Below are positions 44,711-55,584 of a DNA stretch of 64,000 nucleotides, piece by piece; within the stretch, counting starts at the first letter, position 1; each line of letters starts with the position of its first letter. The notes beneath the pieces are model-generated. The model did no database searches. It was not told where the DNA came from and saw only the letters and a list, made by a program, of their open reading frames with translations. The stretch comes from Hygrocybe punicea (Eukaryota > Basidiomycota > Agaricomycetes > Agaricales > Hygrophoraceae): assembly GCA_963556145.1 (NCBI GenBank), contig OY744464.1, positions 7,229,508 to 7,293,507 of the forward strand, read 5' to 3'. Position numbers and translations under genes: made by a program.

Positions 44711-46693
44711 TTATGCTGGTGCTGCCACTGGTGCTGTTTATTGCGGATCGCTTCTGCAGCGGGCTCCGGAAACAATCAACTTAACAGGGGATCGGTTTCC
44801 AGAGGGGAGAACAGCAGCTTTCATTGTTGCTTACAACTAAGACAACACTGCTAAGAAGGGGGGGTCAAGGTCTAATGTCATTGCGAGCCGTGGGGATTAC
44901 CCAAAACAAGATGAGTCTGCCCCAAGAACCAGACTAAACATAAAGAAAGGAAAAGAAGAAAAAGTCTGAACCAACAACAAGAACAGTATATATAGTGACT
45001 GGTCTTGAGGGGAGGTAAATAGAAATACAACCATGAAGCCACAACATGTCCAACTCTACCATGTGTTCACCATGAGGCACACATGAGGTGCCCTCATGTC
45101 GATGTTCTCGCGATCCAACTGGAGGCCCGGGTGTCGTTGAGGATAGAAGAGGTCCGGATGACTCGGATGATTTGTCATCGGATCATGTGACATGCAGAAT
45201 TGCCAATTCGGGGTCTACACTTGCTGTAACAGGCAAGTGTGCAGTTTGGCCAGTGCGTTGCATGGTCGGGTCGAAGATGGGTATCGTCCAGTGTGGGGTT
45301 GGCGATGAGAGTGTCCTGAGGTAGCGTGGATATAGCGGCAAGGTTGGTATGAAAGAAAATGAAGGAATGTATAGAGGAAAAAACCAACTAGGACAATGGG
45401 CTAGTCGAGGTCAGACATATGAACAGCATAAGCTGTACCAGATGATGATGTCTGTGTCGATGACGTATCGAGGGGCGGTGTCTTGTCCTGTCTGTGGAAC
45501 AATGCAGTCCACCTGACATTGGTATTCGTCCAAGAAAGGGTATTGTTGTAAGCGAGTGTGGGAGGTATCAAGGTTATGGATGAAAAAGGATAAATGAATG
45601 TGGGTCCAGGTTTCGAGTCATGGCATGAGTGACAAGCTGTGGGAACAAGTCGTCAGGTACTGCATTGAAGTGGTGTTGTGCGAACAATATATGATAGGGG
45701 TTGGTTCACTGTTTGGGAAGTCGTATGGCCTGTGGTCGAAGTCCAAAAGAATGTGCTTTGGCGATGGTCGGATTAGAGAGAACAGTGAGATGTCTCGTGA
45801 TCGGGGATTGTTCAGAGTTCGCATGCAGGTGAGGAATGTCGTCGGAACGTCAGAGAGGATAATGGTAGGCACAGGGTATGAATATGGAAACCAAATATCC
45901 GAGAATGGCAATTGTCAATTATGTGTCGATATATTGTCGAGGTGGAAGTCGGGTGTATCGATGGCAGGAGGGTTTCGGTGCCGATGCCAAAGATAGATCA
46001 TAACAAAGTAGAAACTGATCAGGAAGGTGATGGCAATGCTGCCAATAACAATTATGGTAATGAGTTGTGTCGGGAGTACAGCCATTGTGAATCGGTTTGT
46101 CGTGGGATGAAGTCAACAATATGTCAGGGCGAGGGAAAAGACAATAGCGATGATGTCCGTCGGCAAGGAGACTATTCAGGTACAACAAGGTCACGTGGGA
46201 TATGTCCATGGTCGGTCTGGATTGTTCTAGAAGAAAAGAGAACAAGGACAAGAAGAAACAAGGATGTCCAAATGAAGAAACAATGACAAGAAGACAAAGG
46301 ACAAAAAGAAATGAAAAGGAAGGTGTGTAGTGCAGAATCGTCATGGTGGGTATCGGAATGGGCATCGGGGTTGGAAGCGGAGTTGGAAACGTAACACTGT
46401 TGCTGCTGGTGCCACTGGTGCCAATGTTGTGCTGGTGCTGTCACTAGGTGCAAAAAGGCCTTTGGGGGTGACACAAATAAATTACCCATACAAAACAAAA
46501 CCCTAAATTTATGCCATGTGAAATGGATATCTAAATACATTACTAAAGATCATATTTCTCCACACCTTTTAAGAATTAGAAATAACAATCAAAAGGTCAT
46601 ATGTAGATTCAAAAAAATTCCAAATGTTTCATATCTTGTGAAGAATCTGGAATCATAAAGCAAATCTCAATTTCTCAAACACTCACATTTGGG
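44711..46693. other. About 2 kb without a recognised gene
   Basis: Begins with GCTGGTGCTGCCACTGGTGC and, near 46400-46440, repeats GCTGGTGCCACTGGTGCC and GTGCTGGTGCTGTCAC, so it may be an old element with similar ends. Open frames on both strands (132, 124, 148 codons) overlap each other and show no domain. A TATATATAG motif lies at 44989. Confidence 0.35.
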
Positions 46694-47965
46694 ATTTGGT
46701 GTCATATTCAGGAAACTCCAAATTTGAATTTTGAAGTTTTCCAGATATCTAATGCATTTGAGTCTTTCAAGTCTCTCAAAGTCAATAAAATATTTGAAAT
46801 TTGAATTTGAATTCATAAAATTTGAAAGGAAATCTCACATTTAGTATTTGTAGAGTCCCAAATACATTAACCAGTAGTTGCCCAGTACTTGACTGGTATT
46901 TGACTAGTACTGGACCAGTAGTTGACCAAGACAAATTCAGTCAAAACAAATGATGTGATTACTTGAGCCACAGGATTGCCTGTGAATTGCCTGGATTTCT
47001 GTGGAATTGCTGCAATTCTTTGTGGGATAGTGATCCTGAGCCACAGGATTGTATGTGAATGGCTTGGATTTGTGTGGGATTGCTGCAAATCTTTGTTGTA
47101 GTAAATGTGGCCTTTGTAGGTGCCAATGGTGTTTTGGCAAGTCCTTTGTCTATGGGGTCAGAACCCAAACTCAACTTGTTTGTATGTATATACAGGAAAC
47201 ACTATATACGTACTATATAATATATATAAAGGGACTGTACTGAAGAAATGGTGAAGTACGAAAAGAAAGGAATGTGAGGAGAGGGAATAAGAAGAGAAGA
47301 GAGGGAGGAAGAGAAAGGAGAGTAGGAGAATGGAGGATATAAAGGAAAGTATAAGAATCAGGGTCCACCAAGATATCAATCTCTACATCATCCAATACTG
47401 ATCCTCAACTGAGCCACAGGATTGCATGTGTATGGCCTGGATTTCTGTGGAATTGCTGTGCATGTTCTTGGGATAGTGATCCTGATCAAGGGGATTGCAT
47501 GTGAATAGCCTGGATTTGTGTGGAATTGCTGTGAGTCATCTTGGGATACAGATCCTGAGCCACTGGATTGCATGTGCAATGCCTGGATTTGTCTGGAATT
47601 GCACATGCAATCCAGTGGCTCAGGATCTGTATCCCACAAAGAATTGCAGCAATTCCACAGAAATCCAGGCAATTCACAGGCAATCCTGTGGCTCAAGTAA
47701 TCACATCATTTGTTTTGACTGAATTTGTCTTGGTCAACTACTGGTCCAGTACTAGTCAAATACCAGTCAAGTACTGGGCAACTACTGGTTAATGTATTTG
47801 GGACTCTACAAATACTAAATGTGAGATTTCCTTTCAAATTTTATGAATTCAAATTCAAATTTCAAATATTTTATTGACTTTGAGAGACTTGAAAGACTTA
47901 AATGCATTAGATATCTGGAAAGCTTCAAAATGCAGATTTGGAGTTTCCTGAATATGACACCAAAT
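46694..47965. mobile_element. Foldback element with about 340-bp inverted repeats and 50-bp inner repeats
   Basis: Both ends read ATTTGGTGTCATATTCAGGA and stay reverse complementary for some 340-370 bp (left 46694-47040, right about 47625-47965). Inside, a unit near GAGCCACAGGATTGCATGTG plus GCCTGGATTTGTGTGGAATT recurs about six times in both orientations. 47160-47400 is unique-like and GAGA-rich, with an ATATATATAAAG motif. No protein of note. Its right end abuts a family F MITE. Confidence 0.85.
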
Positions 47966-48156
47966 TAGTGTTTTAAAGTCCAGTCCATAGGACCGGAAAA
48001 AAACCGGGACCCAACTGGACTGAACTGCAAAAAGACCGGACCACTGGTTGCAGTTGTGCTAATTTTAGAAATTTCCGGTTGTGGTTGCGTTAGCTCATTT
48101 ATTTTGAGGCAACCTTCCATAACCAGTTGCAACCAGTTGCAACTGGGACCTACCGG
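47966..48156 (+). repeat. Family F MITE end (GTGTTTTAAAGTCC), copy 1
   Basis: Starts TAGTGTTTTAAAGTCCAGTC, then CCGG- and GGTTGCAACCAG-rich sequence to the LTR at 48157. Related ends: 60041 (+), 61217 (-) and 63702 (+). Confidence 0.65.
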
Positions 48157-48917
48157 TGTAGTAGTGAGGTCGTGGCTGCGGAATGACGATCCTAACCTGG
48201 GGGATGTCAGCATAAAAGTGACAGGGAATAGTTTAGCAAGCTTCAAAGAAATGATAAGAAACTAATAGTAAAAAGCTGCCACGTAATACTATTGATAATT
48301 AACAAGACCGGTCGAAGCTGACAAAGCCAATGATGTCAGGTACAGCGGGTTGGGTGTCAGGTGACCAGAGATGTAGAAATAAAGATGGTTGAACGATGGG
48401 GAGAGTGTCAAGGTAACCGACGAGTTATATGTGCAATGGATTTTACTGAGAGACTGATTCTCAGAGAGAGGAAATGGGGGAACTGATTTCTTATTTTGAC
48501 ATGGTGCTTGGGCACCATTTTTACACTACAGAATTCTCTATCTAGATTCGGACAAGAGTCCTCGGCCGATGAGAGAGAACAAAGAGGAATAGAAATGGGG
48601 AAATGAGAAGAGGGTTGCAACACGACGGTGACAGGAAAATGGAGGGGAAAGTAAATATCCACAAAAACGATCTAAAGATTCATACCTATCTCCAAAAGTA
48701 CGAAAGGATGCATATATAAGGCAAGTCCGAAGTTGGGAATCGAGTCTGATGAGATACGTCTGCGATAATTGAGATACCGTGAGTTTAGGAGGTGGACCGA
48801 CCAGGTACATGAGCGGCTGTGCTAGTCGGTATGCATCGGGTTACATTGGGTTCGAGCGTGGATCGTTAGAGACGTTGGGTTCAAGTGGATTTGTGAGATA
48901 TTGAGTTTATGGCCTCA
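48157..48917 (-). mobile_element. LTR-like repeat, family A, copy 2
   Basis: In its own direction it begins TGAGGCCATAAACTC and ends CTCACTACTACA. It carries CTTGCCTTATATATGC (TATA-like) in the position where copy 3 has CTTGCCTTATATACCC. No target duplication was found. 48918-49108 is spacer with an AATAAAATAAAATAAAA tract. Confidence 0.7.
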
Positions 48918-49108
48918 GAGGGTTGAGGACCCTCTACATCTCCTTGGGTCTTCTAATAGAGACCATCTGTGGTTGAGAATATGGGATCTCCAAACATGGG
49001 TCGCGAGTGTGGCCAATCACTTGAGCAGCCAAACAATGGCAAAGTAATAAAATAAAATAAAATGTCTTTGTTGATCTGTCTTTTCCTCTACACCATCACA
49101 CGCCCACC

Positions 49109-51857
49109 ATGTCCGAAATCTACAACAACTTCCTCGCCTTCATCGAAAGCATTCAACCCAATGTCTGGGTGGACTACGAAGAGGCCATCAACGCAGTCAC
49201 CGCTTTTCACAACGACGATTTCGTTACGATGGTAGACGGCAATGAGGGGTTGGCCAGGCAATGGATAAGTGGCCGCAAGAAGGCAATGGTGAGTTTCCTG
49301 ATCGATCACGTGTGTCCTAGGATAGCTCATGTCATCCCACTAGCGTGCTTACCATGGAATCGTCGTGGAACTCCAAGCTGGTGGTATGAGGCAGTAACGC
49401 CGCCGCTATGGGCCAACCACCAATCGTACGCTAATGATGTTGAGGAATGGCTGAAAGAAGTGGCGGAATGAGAGAGGCAGGAAGAGGAAGAGGCTAGACA
49501 GTGGGCGGATGAGGAAGTGGCTGTGCAGGAAGAGGAGACAAGATGGTTGGCGGAGACACAAGCACGAGCAGATGTGGAGAAACGGCAAGTGGCGGCAGAG
49601 GAAAAGCAGGAGAGGCTTAGAATAGAGCAGGAAGGGCAGCATTGGACTCAGGAAGCGGACCGGGTTGAAAGGGAGTCAGCCGCATATTGACGGCAGATCA
49701 GCAAGGAGCGGCGAGCTCAAGCAAACCTCGCAAATACATCGGTCATGGGTGAGCAAGGGACTAGGTTGATTCCGGAAGGCGAAGTCACAGTTGAATCAGA
49801 AGCAGGCCCCGTCGACCCGGTGATACACAGTGCACGTCCCTAAGCACAGAAATGTTCTATTGGACCTATCCTAGCCTCGACATGCTGCGATTCACTGCAA
49901 AACATCCCGATTTATATGTATCTCCATTGCAATGCGACTGCGATATGCGCGCGATACGGGCGATACTTTGACATTGTGGCGATTTTCTTCGGAGCTCTTT
50001 GGCCCTTCGGAAACATATTTCGAGCCTCTCTGACATCACCCATGCTTATACCATTCACCCTATTCCATTCCAATTCCATTCTGGTTCCAGGGAAGTCTTT
50101 ATGCGACATGTTTCACTTATTTCAAACATTATAGCTCCTATCCTCTAGATATTTTGGAAATTGCTTCGCATGGTGGTATACCCTTTGTTTCAGTTCCATT
50201 TCATCCCTATTGCACCATAGTTCCATCGCGCACCATCTATTTGTCTTGCCTTCTTCACCCTTTATTGTCCTAACAACCAACTTCGCATAAATACCCTCCA
50301 TAGTTTACATACTAGAGAGACGTCTTGTATACCCCCGATTCCAGTCTATCATATCGCCTTTTTACTGCGCCGTCCATGCAATAGCTCCGCTATGCTCTAT
50401 TAAACTTTGCGTTCCTTCTACAAGGTGCTATGTATACGCCGAAAACATTGCCAACTGTTTCACACACGCCGTGCACATTGTGCACACCGCGCACATCAGA
50501 AACATCATCGCAGCTATTCAGAGAACCTCTGAGTATTTTTATTAACCTTTTGGATTGAGATTGAACCCCTCAGAATTCATACAGCACTGTGGTAGAGTTG
50601 GTATTTGATTCCGTTCACATTACCGCAGTGCACCCTTTCACTGGCACCAGAGCAACCGGCTGATGTAGAAGATGTAGATATGCCGGGATGTTACCTTTTA
50701 CCCTGATTTAACCCCCGCTTCCGACCCCGTCTCTGACTCAGCGTCCCAAAACAATGTCATAACCTGGGTCCGGAACATCATCGAAGACAATCAACGACGG
50801 TATCCCAATCCCCATGATTACCCCCATCAGCCGATCACCGCCGATACATCATACACGCTGATACAGGCACTCAACAATACCGCGCAACACAATCATCGGA
50901 TCAGCTGTCTGCTGACACCAGACCTGCAACACAGCCATTGGCCACCTCGTTGGCACCCCAAAACGCATAGACCACGAAGCCAAGCAAGACGCCGTTCATC
51001 CCGGAGCCTGTCCTCCACGCAACCACGCATGACGAAGAAGCCAACCCTGAAGTCGTTCACCAGTATATAAACGAGGACATTTGTAGTCAGTACCCTTAAG
51101 TTTAGTCTAGCTACTCTTCCCCCGACCGCTACCAGACACCCAGAACTTCCTTCCCCTTTCTTCTTTATCATTGTTTGTACTCGCTCCCTATATTGATAAT
51201 CCTCGTTTGGTTTGTTGTTGCCGGAGTCCGCTAAGATCAGCGATCTGTAACACGGGAGTAGAGATCGCAGATTTGGCTGGTACGACGGTGAGTTCCCATG
51301 TCAGTTTATTCGTTCTTTAATCACTGATCTTGGTAACAGTTCACCAGGCCGTTTCCTATGCAAGCCTGCACCAATTGCATCAAGGCTCAAGAGGCGTGTC
51401 GAGGTGTGATGGGATACGTGTGCGAACGATGCCAGAAGTTGAAGAAGGTGGGGGATGACGTACCAGTAAGGGAAAAGAGGTGGCGGGTGGTATGAGGAAA
51501 CCACTCCCTTTTACTACTAAACCAATTTGGACAAGGCCCGCTCGGGCATCGACAAGTAAGCGGTGAGTTGAAGAAGTGAAGTTGGAATTGGATGAGGAGG
51601 AGATGGAAGAGGAGCAGCCAATGAAAAGGCATAGGGCAGATTCCGGAGCCAACCTGTTCGATGGGGCCATAGAAAGCTTTGGGAGCATTTCCGTGCAACT
51701 CGTGGTGCTGATGGATGAGTTAGGGTCCCTGGGTGCTAAGGTGAACAGGCACCTCATCCAGTTCAGTCAACAGTTCAACAGGCTTTGTGTTGATCATGAG
51801 TGGGTATCGGCGATGTTGGTGGCAATGAGACGCAACTATGAGACCAGCCATTTTTAA
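49109..51857 (+). pseudogene. Coiled-coil and cysteine-cluster protein, cut by an LTR element
   Basis: The 5' part starts at ATG 49109 in good context (CCACCATG): MSEIYNNFLAFIESIQPNVW, RIAHVIPLACLPWNRRGTPS, then a long Glu/Arg coiled coil with stops at 49469 (TGA) and 49688 (TGA), and GEQGTRLIPEGEVTVE. At 49821 an LTR begins. The 3' part resumes after about 51060: a 53-nt intron-like gap near 51290, then the cysteine cluster ACTNCIKAQEACRG...GYVCERCQKLKK, and ELDEEEMEEEQPMKRHRAD to the end at 51857. Such proteins are common and uncharacterised in agaricomycetes; the clustered cysteines resemble a zinc-binding motif. Dead gene, by both stops and insertion. Confidence 0.65.
49821..51060 (+). 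mobile_element. LTR (family B) with primer-binding site and partial interior
   Basis: LTR 49821-50640 (820 bp) starts TGATACACAGTGCACGTC and ends CACCCTTTCA. One base later TGGCACCAGAGC looks like a primer-binding site, so this is a 5' LTR. The following 400 bp read as a decayed capsid-like sequence (VITWVRNIIEDNQRRYPNPH, HNHRISCLLTPDLQHSHW). No second LTR and no pol were found; the right limit is approximate. A pair of target duplications was not seen. Confidence 0.7.
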
Positions 51858-52116
51858 ATGTAACAATATGTCTGTAAATATATCTTGTACATAACAAAAG
51901 ACATTTTCAGCTTGTTCACCCAGCTAAGGAAAGCTGATGGCTCTTATCCTCCCATCTCATTTATACTTGCCTTCGTCCTTTCCCCCACATTCTCCCTCTG
52001 ATTCCAGAACACCTGGATTCGGGTTGGATTGACTAGACCTCTCTAAAGAAACTGATTCCTCAGATCACTTCTTAGCTGATCACCCTTTCTGTAGATTCCC
52101 ATTCCGGGTCTACCAT
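51858..52116. other. Spacer, no gene seen
   Basis: Short stretch after the cysteine-cluster gene; nothing supported. Confidence 0.4.
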
Positions 52117-52640
52117 CAGGAAAATTACAAGCCCTTTTTTTGCACCTTGGAGGCTCTTGACCTTTTTTGAAACCTCTTGAACTTTTTTCTGAGGTTTTTT
52201 TCATCTTTTTTAACAACTTCTGCTACCTTATGGCACTTTGAGTCACTTGGAAATATTTACTACATAATATCCCTTGCACACCCTTTCACCCTTTTTGACT
52301 TTTTCCCACCTTTTCAAACTTGGATGACTTTGACTCCTTTAGCACTTTGCTTACTTGTTGACCCTTTACAGTTAATCATTTTACTTGTCTTACCACTTTT
52401 GACCCTATGACCTTGGATCACTTTTCACCTTTTGTGCTTTTTCTTACTTTTCCCCTCTTTTTCAAAAGTGAATTACTTTGAAAAAAGGATACCTCTTGTC
52501 CCAAGACAAAGAGCTTTTTTAAGCCGGGTCCATTTCTTGAAAAAGTTGTTTTGTCTTTGGAAAAGAAGAATCTCTTGGAAAGCTTTTCCATACCTTTTGT
52601 GGTTTGTTAGCCTTTTTTTACAGGTTACTTCTGAATGAAT
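52117..52640 (+). repeat. Poly-pyrimidine MITE-like repeat (family P), copy 3
   Basis: Starts CATCAGGAAAATTACAAGCC then seven T and GCACCTTGGAGG, followed by 500 bp of CTTTTTGACC- and CACCTTTT-like units. 52641-52880 is AT-rich and ends ACTGTGCACCCTGTGTGG, a motif also found at 29970 and 5270, perhaps another element's end. Confidence 0.65.
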
Positions 52641-53002
52641 ACTTTCAGTTTCAAAATAAATTGTGTACAGTATAAATTTGAAGCTTCAATAATTTCAGTA
52701 AATGTTTTGTTATTGAAGAAGTACTGTAAAATTGTCAATCAACACTGGTAATGTACTTTGTCTCAAAATATTGGATCATCATGATTTGGAATGCTTTTTG
52801 AATACTGGTGCAACAATATGATAACAATTAATATACCCTCCCAATAAATTCTACATACTTCAGTATATAGTATAGTACTGTGCACCCTGTGTGGCTAGCC
52901 TGTCTGCAAGGTGGAATTTGGGTGCTGGGGCCTTGCACCGGCCCTCAGCCATACGTGGGCCTCTTCGTCTGGGTGTCCCGATACGTCCGCATTGAACTGG
53001 AC

Positions 53003-53245
53003 AACTTCCACCTCGCGAGAGAGCCGCACACGTCAATTGACGTGGCCGGCATTTTCGCGAGGTGGGATTGGGGTGCCCTGTCCCGTGGATACTCCATCTC
53101 ACCTCGCGAGAGAGCTGCACACGTCAGTTGACGTGGCCGGCGTCTTCGTGAGGTGGGATTGGGGGGCACCCTGCGGATATTCCATCTGACCTCGCGAGAT
53201 CTCAGCGCATGTCAGTTGACATGGCCAGCATCTTCACGAGGTGGC
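53003..53245. repeat. Tandem palindromic units of about 80-90 bp
   Basis: Three units begin ACCTCGCGAGAGAGC, pass through the perfect palindrome ACGTCAATTGACGT (or its variant CGTCAGTTGACG), and close with TCGCGAGGTGGGATTGGGG. Each unit is itself an inverted repeat (CCACCTCGCGA...TCGCGAGGTGG). A related single unit lies at about 60505-60565 (GACATCAATTGATGTGGCGG). Confidence 0.8.
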
Positions 53246-54120
53246 AAAATGCATGCATACAACGCATGCGTTCTGCCTTGGTTGCGTTCGCGGTGCTGGC
53301 ACACTTCATCATGAGGTGGGTGCCATGGTGCCATGGCCTGTCCTGGTGAAACACACGCGTTCAACGCATGTGTTTCGGTGGTGGTAATGGTGGTGGCGGC
53401 GCGGTGGCACGTTCTTCAGTTAGAAGAAATAAATTGATGTATTAAAACATACCATGAAGCAGCAGGGGTGGATGCACCACCCCCTGCCACTCGTTCCGTC
53501 TCGTGACTCGCCCACTCTGTTCGTTTGCATGTGCATGCGTCTTCAACGTGTTGCTGGCGCGTCCAACGTGGCGTTGATTGTCAATGTTGTGGTTGTGGGC
53601 GTCGTGGTGGCAATCGTCATTGTCGTTGTCGTTGTCGTGGTGGTGGTGGCTGTAGATCTATAATTTAATTGTTAGTGTCGAATAAAATGAAATAAAATAA
53701 AATAAAATAAATAAAATGAAAGGAAATAAAAAAGTATGCAGGCATGCACGTACCGGGGCCGGATCACTCCTGGCCTTGCTCGCCGCCATCATTGGTGCGT
53801 TGGCGTCGTCCTATAGTCAACTTTGGGGTCAGTACAGATGAAATTGCCTAAGTCCAAACTTACCGGAAATGGCAAAATGTGGCGATGTTTGGCGCTCCAT
53901 TTTGCCAAACTTTGCCAAATGGTCCGTGCGCGACCTCAAAACATATATAAGTCGTGCACAAGCATTTACTTGTTACGTGCGTAATACTGATTTACTACAG
54001 ACAATCTTGTATACTTTGTAAGTTGTTAGTAAGTATAATTGTAGTAAAGTTAGTATACAAACAATTAATTATATTTGTAATCTATTATAATTATAATAAT
54101 TATAATTATAATTGTCTTTG
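53246..54120. repeat. GTGGTG-rich repeat, AATAAAAT microsatellite and TATA-bearing end
   Basis: Holds ACGCATGCGTT- and CACGCGTTCAACGC-like sequence, GCAGCAGGGGTGGATGCACC (related to 60940-60965), GTCGTTGTCGTTGTCG, an AATAAAATAAAATAAAATAA tract at 53685-53720, and 53843-53960 matching 19360-19475. AT-rich to 54120. No gene. Confidence 0.65.
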
Positions 54121-54149
54121 AATTTATTGTGGATGTGTTATCTGGTCCG

Positions 54150-54513
54150 AAAAGGGCCAACTTTTACAGGGACCAAAAGGGGCCAAAGGTCCCAAGAGGT
54201 AGCACCTTTTCCAAGAAAGTGACCTGGCTTAGAAAAGGTCAAACTCTTGGAAAAAGAGGTCAAAAAGAGGGAAAAAAGGAAGGAAAAAAGAAGGGAAAAG
54301 AATCAAAAGCTCTTCTTTTCCCTTCTTTTTTCTTTCCTTTTTTTCCTCCTTTTGACCTCTTTTTCCAAGAGTTTGACCTTTTCTAAGCCGGGTCACTTTC
54401 TTGGAAAAGGTGCTACCTCTTGGAAAAGGTGGACCTCTTAGGACCTTTTGCACCTTTTGCACCTTTTACAAGGTGCAAAAGGTGCAAAAAAAGGGCATGT
54501 AATTTTCCTGATG
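54150..54513 (-). repeat. Poly-pyrimidine MITE-like repeat (family P), copy 4, with hairpin
   Basis: The complement starts CATCAGGAAAATTACATGCC. A strong inverted repeat pairs 54192-54300 with about 54314-54423 (CCAAGAGGTAGCACCTTTTC against its complement). Direct CACCTTTTG repeats follow at 54440-54490. It interrupts Helitron copy 2 at its left side. Confidence 0.8.
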
Positions 54514-54725
54514 ACAACAGAACTTGCCGTCACACGGTGATATTCACTAGGCATTCTGGCTATGATTTGAAGACCAAAGAATGGTCTTGGGATGAGTCCT
54601 TCTTGTCCTACAACCTTACAAAGATGCAGACACAACTTATGGCAAATTTTAACATCCCATATGAATGTCTTGATGCCAGAGATGATTTTCATGCTCAATG
54701 TCGATGTAGAGACCCAACATTACCC

Positions 54726-55584
54726 TGAGTCCATATCGTTGATATATCATGAATCCAGATGAACCCGATGCCTCCAAACGACTCCCATTCCAACCCGACG
54801 TAACCCAATGTGACGTGACCCGATATGACCGATGTGACTGACCTGACCTGAGGTATGCCACTTTGTCACAACCACTTTCAGACCAAATCCGGCAGCCTCA
54901 TAAGCCCTGGAGTTCCAATTATAGGAGCCGGATCTCATTGGACTTGATTCCCGACTTCAGACTTGCCTTATATACCCATCCCCTCATCCTTTCAGAGATA
55001 TGTAGGATATTTTCCATCTTTTTCATGGATATTCATTTTCCCCTCCATTTTCCTGTCTTCGTCACATTGCAACACCCCTCTTCTCATCCCCTTTCCAACT
55101 TTTCTTTGTAGTTTACCATCGGCCGAAATACACATGACCGAAAAGTAGACTACCCATACATGTACTATAAAAACAGTCCCCGACGACCATACAAAAAGAG
55201 ATACCCTTAGTCCCTGTTTCCCTATAGTCAGAATCATGTTTTAATCCCTTCAAAAAGCTTGTCCTCATATACCCTTAGACTTTTTATAGTTTACTTCATT
55301 GTCCTTATTGATGTTCCATTATTCATTCATTGTTTCTGACCTGACCCAACCCGACCCACCATACCCAACATCGTCAGAATTGTCAGGTTCATCGTTATTT
55401 ATCCATTTTCATTCCGTTCATCACTGGGTTTGTTATTATTTGTCCAGTTTTACATGGCAGCTTTATTTTACTTCCATTTCCACTTCATTTATTATCCCCG
55501 ACACTGATTGTCCACCGTCACTTTCATGCTGACACCCCTAGGTTAGGATCTTTGTTCCGCAGCCACCCTGACCTCACCACTACA
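54726..55584 (+). mobile_element. LTR-like repeat, family A, copy 3, inside Helitron copy 2
   Basis: 859 bp from TGAGTCCATATCG to CACCACTACA. Helitron coding text ends in ACCCAACATTACCC just before it and resumes shortly after it. A TATA-like CCTTATATACCC is near 54968. No clear target duplication (TACCC against TCAAA), so either the boundaries or the LTR interpretation may be off by a few bases. Confidence 0.75.

Noticed and set aside
45598..46365. Opposed frames of 124-148 codons as genes
   Set aside because: They overlap on both strands and have no recognisable motif; kept only as an unassigned region.
46967..47700. CRISPR-like array
   Set aside because: The 50-bp units vary, occur in both orientations and sit inside a foldback element in a eukaryote.
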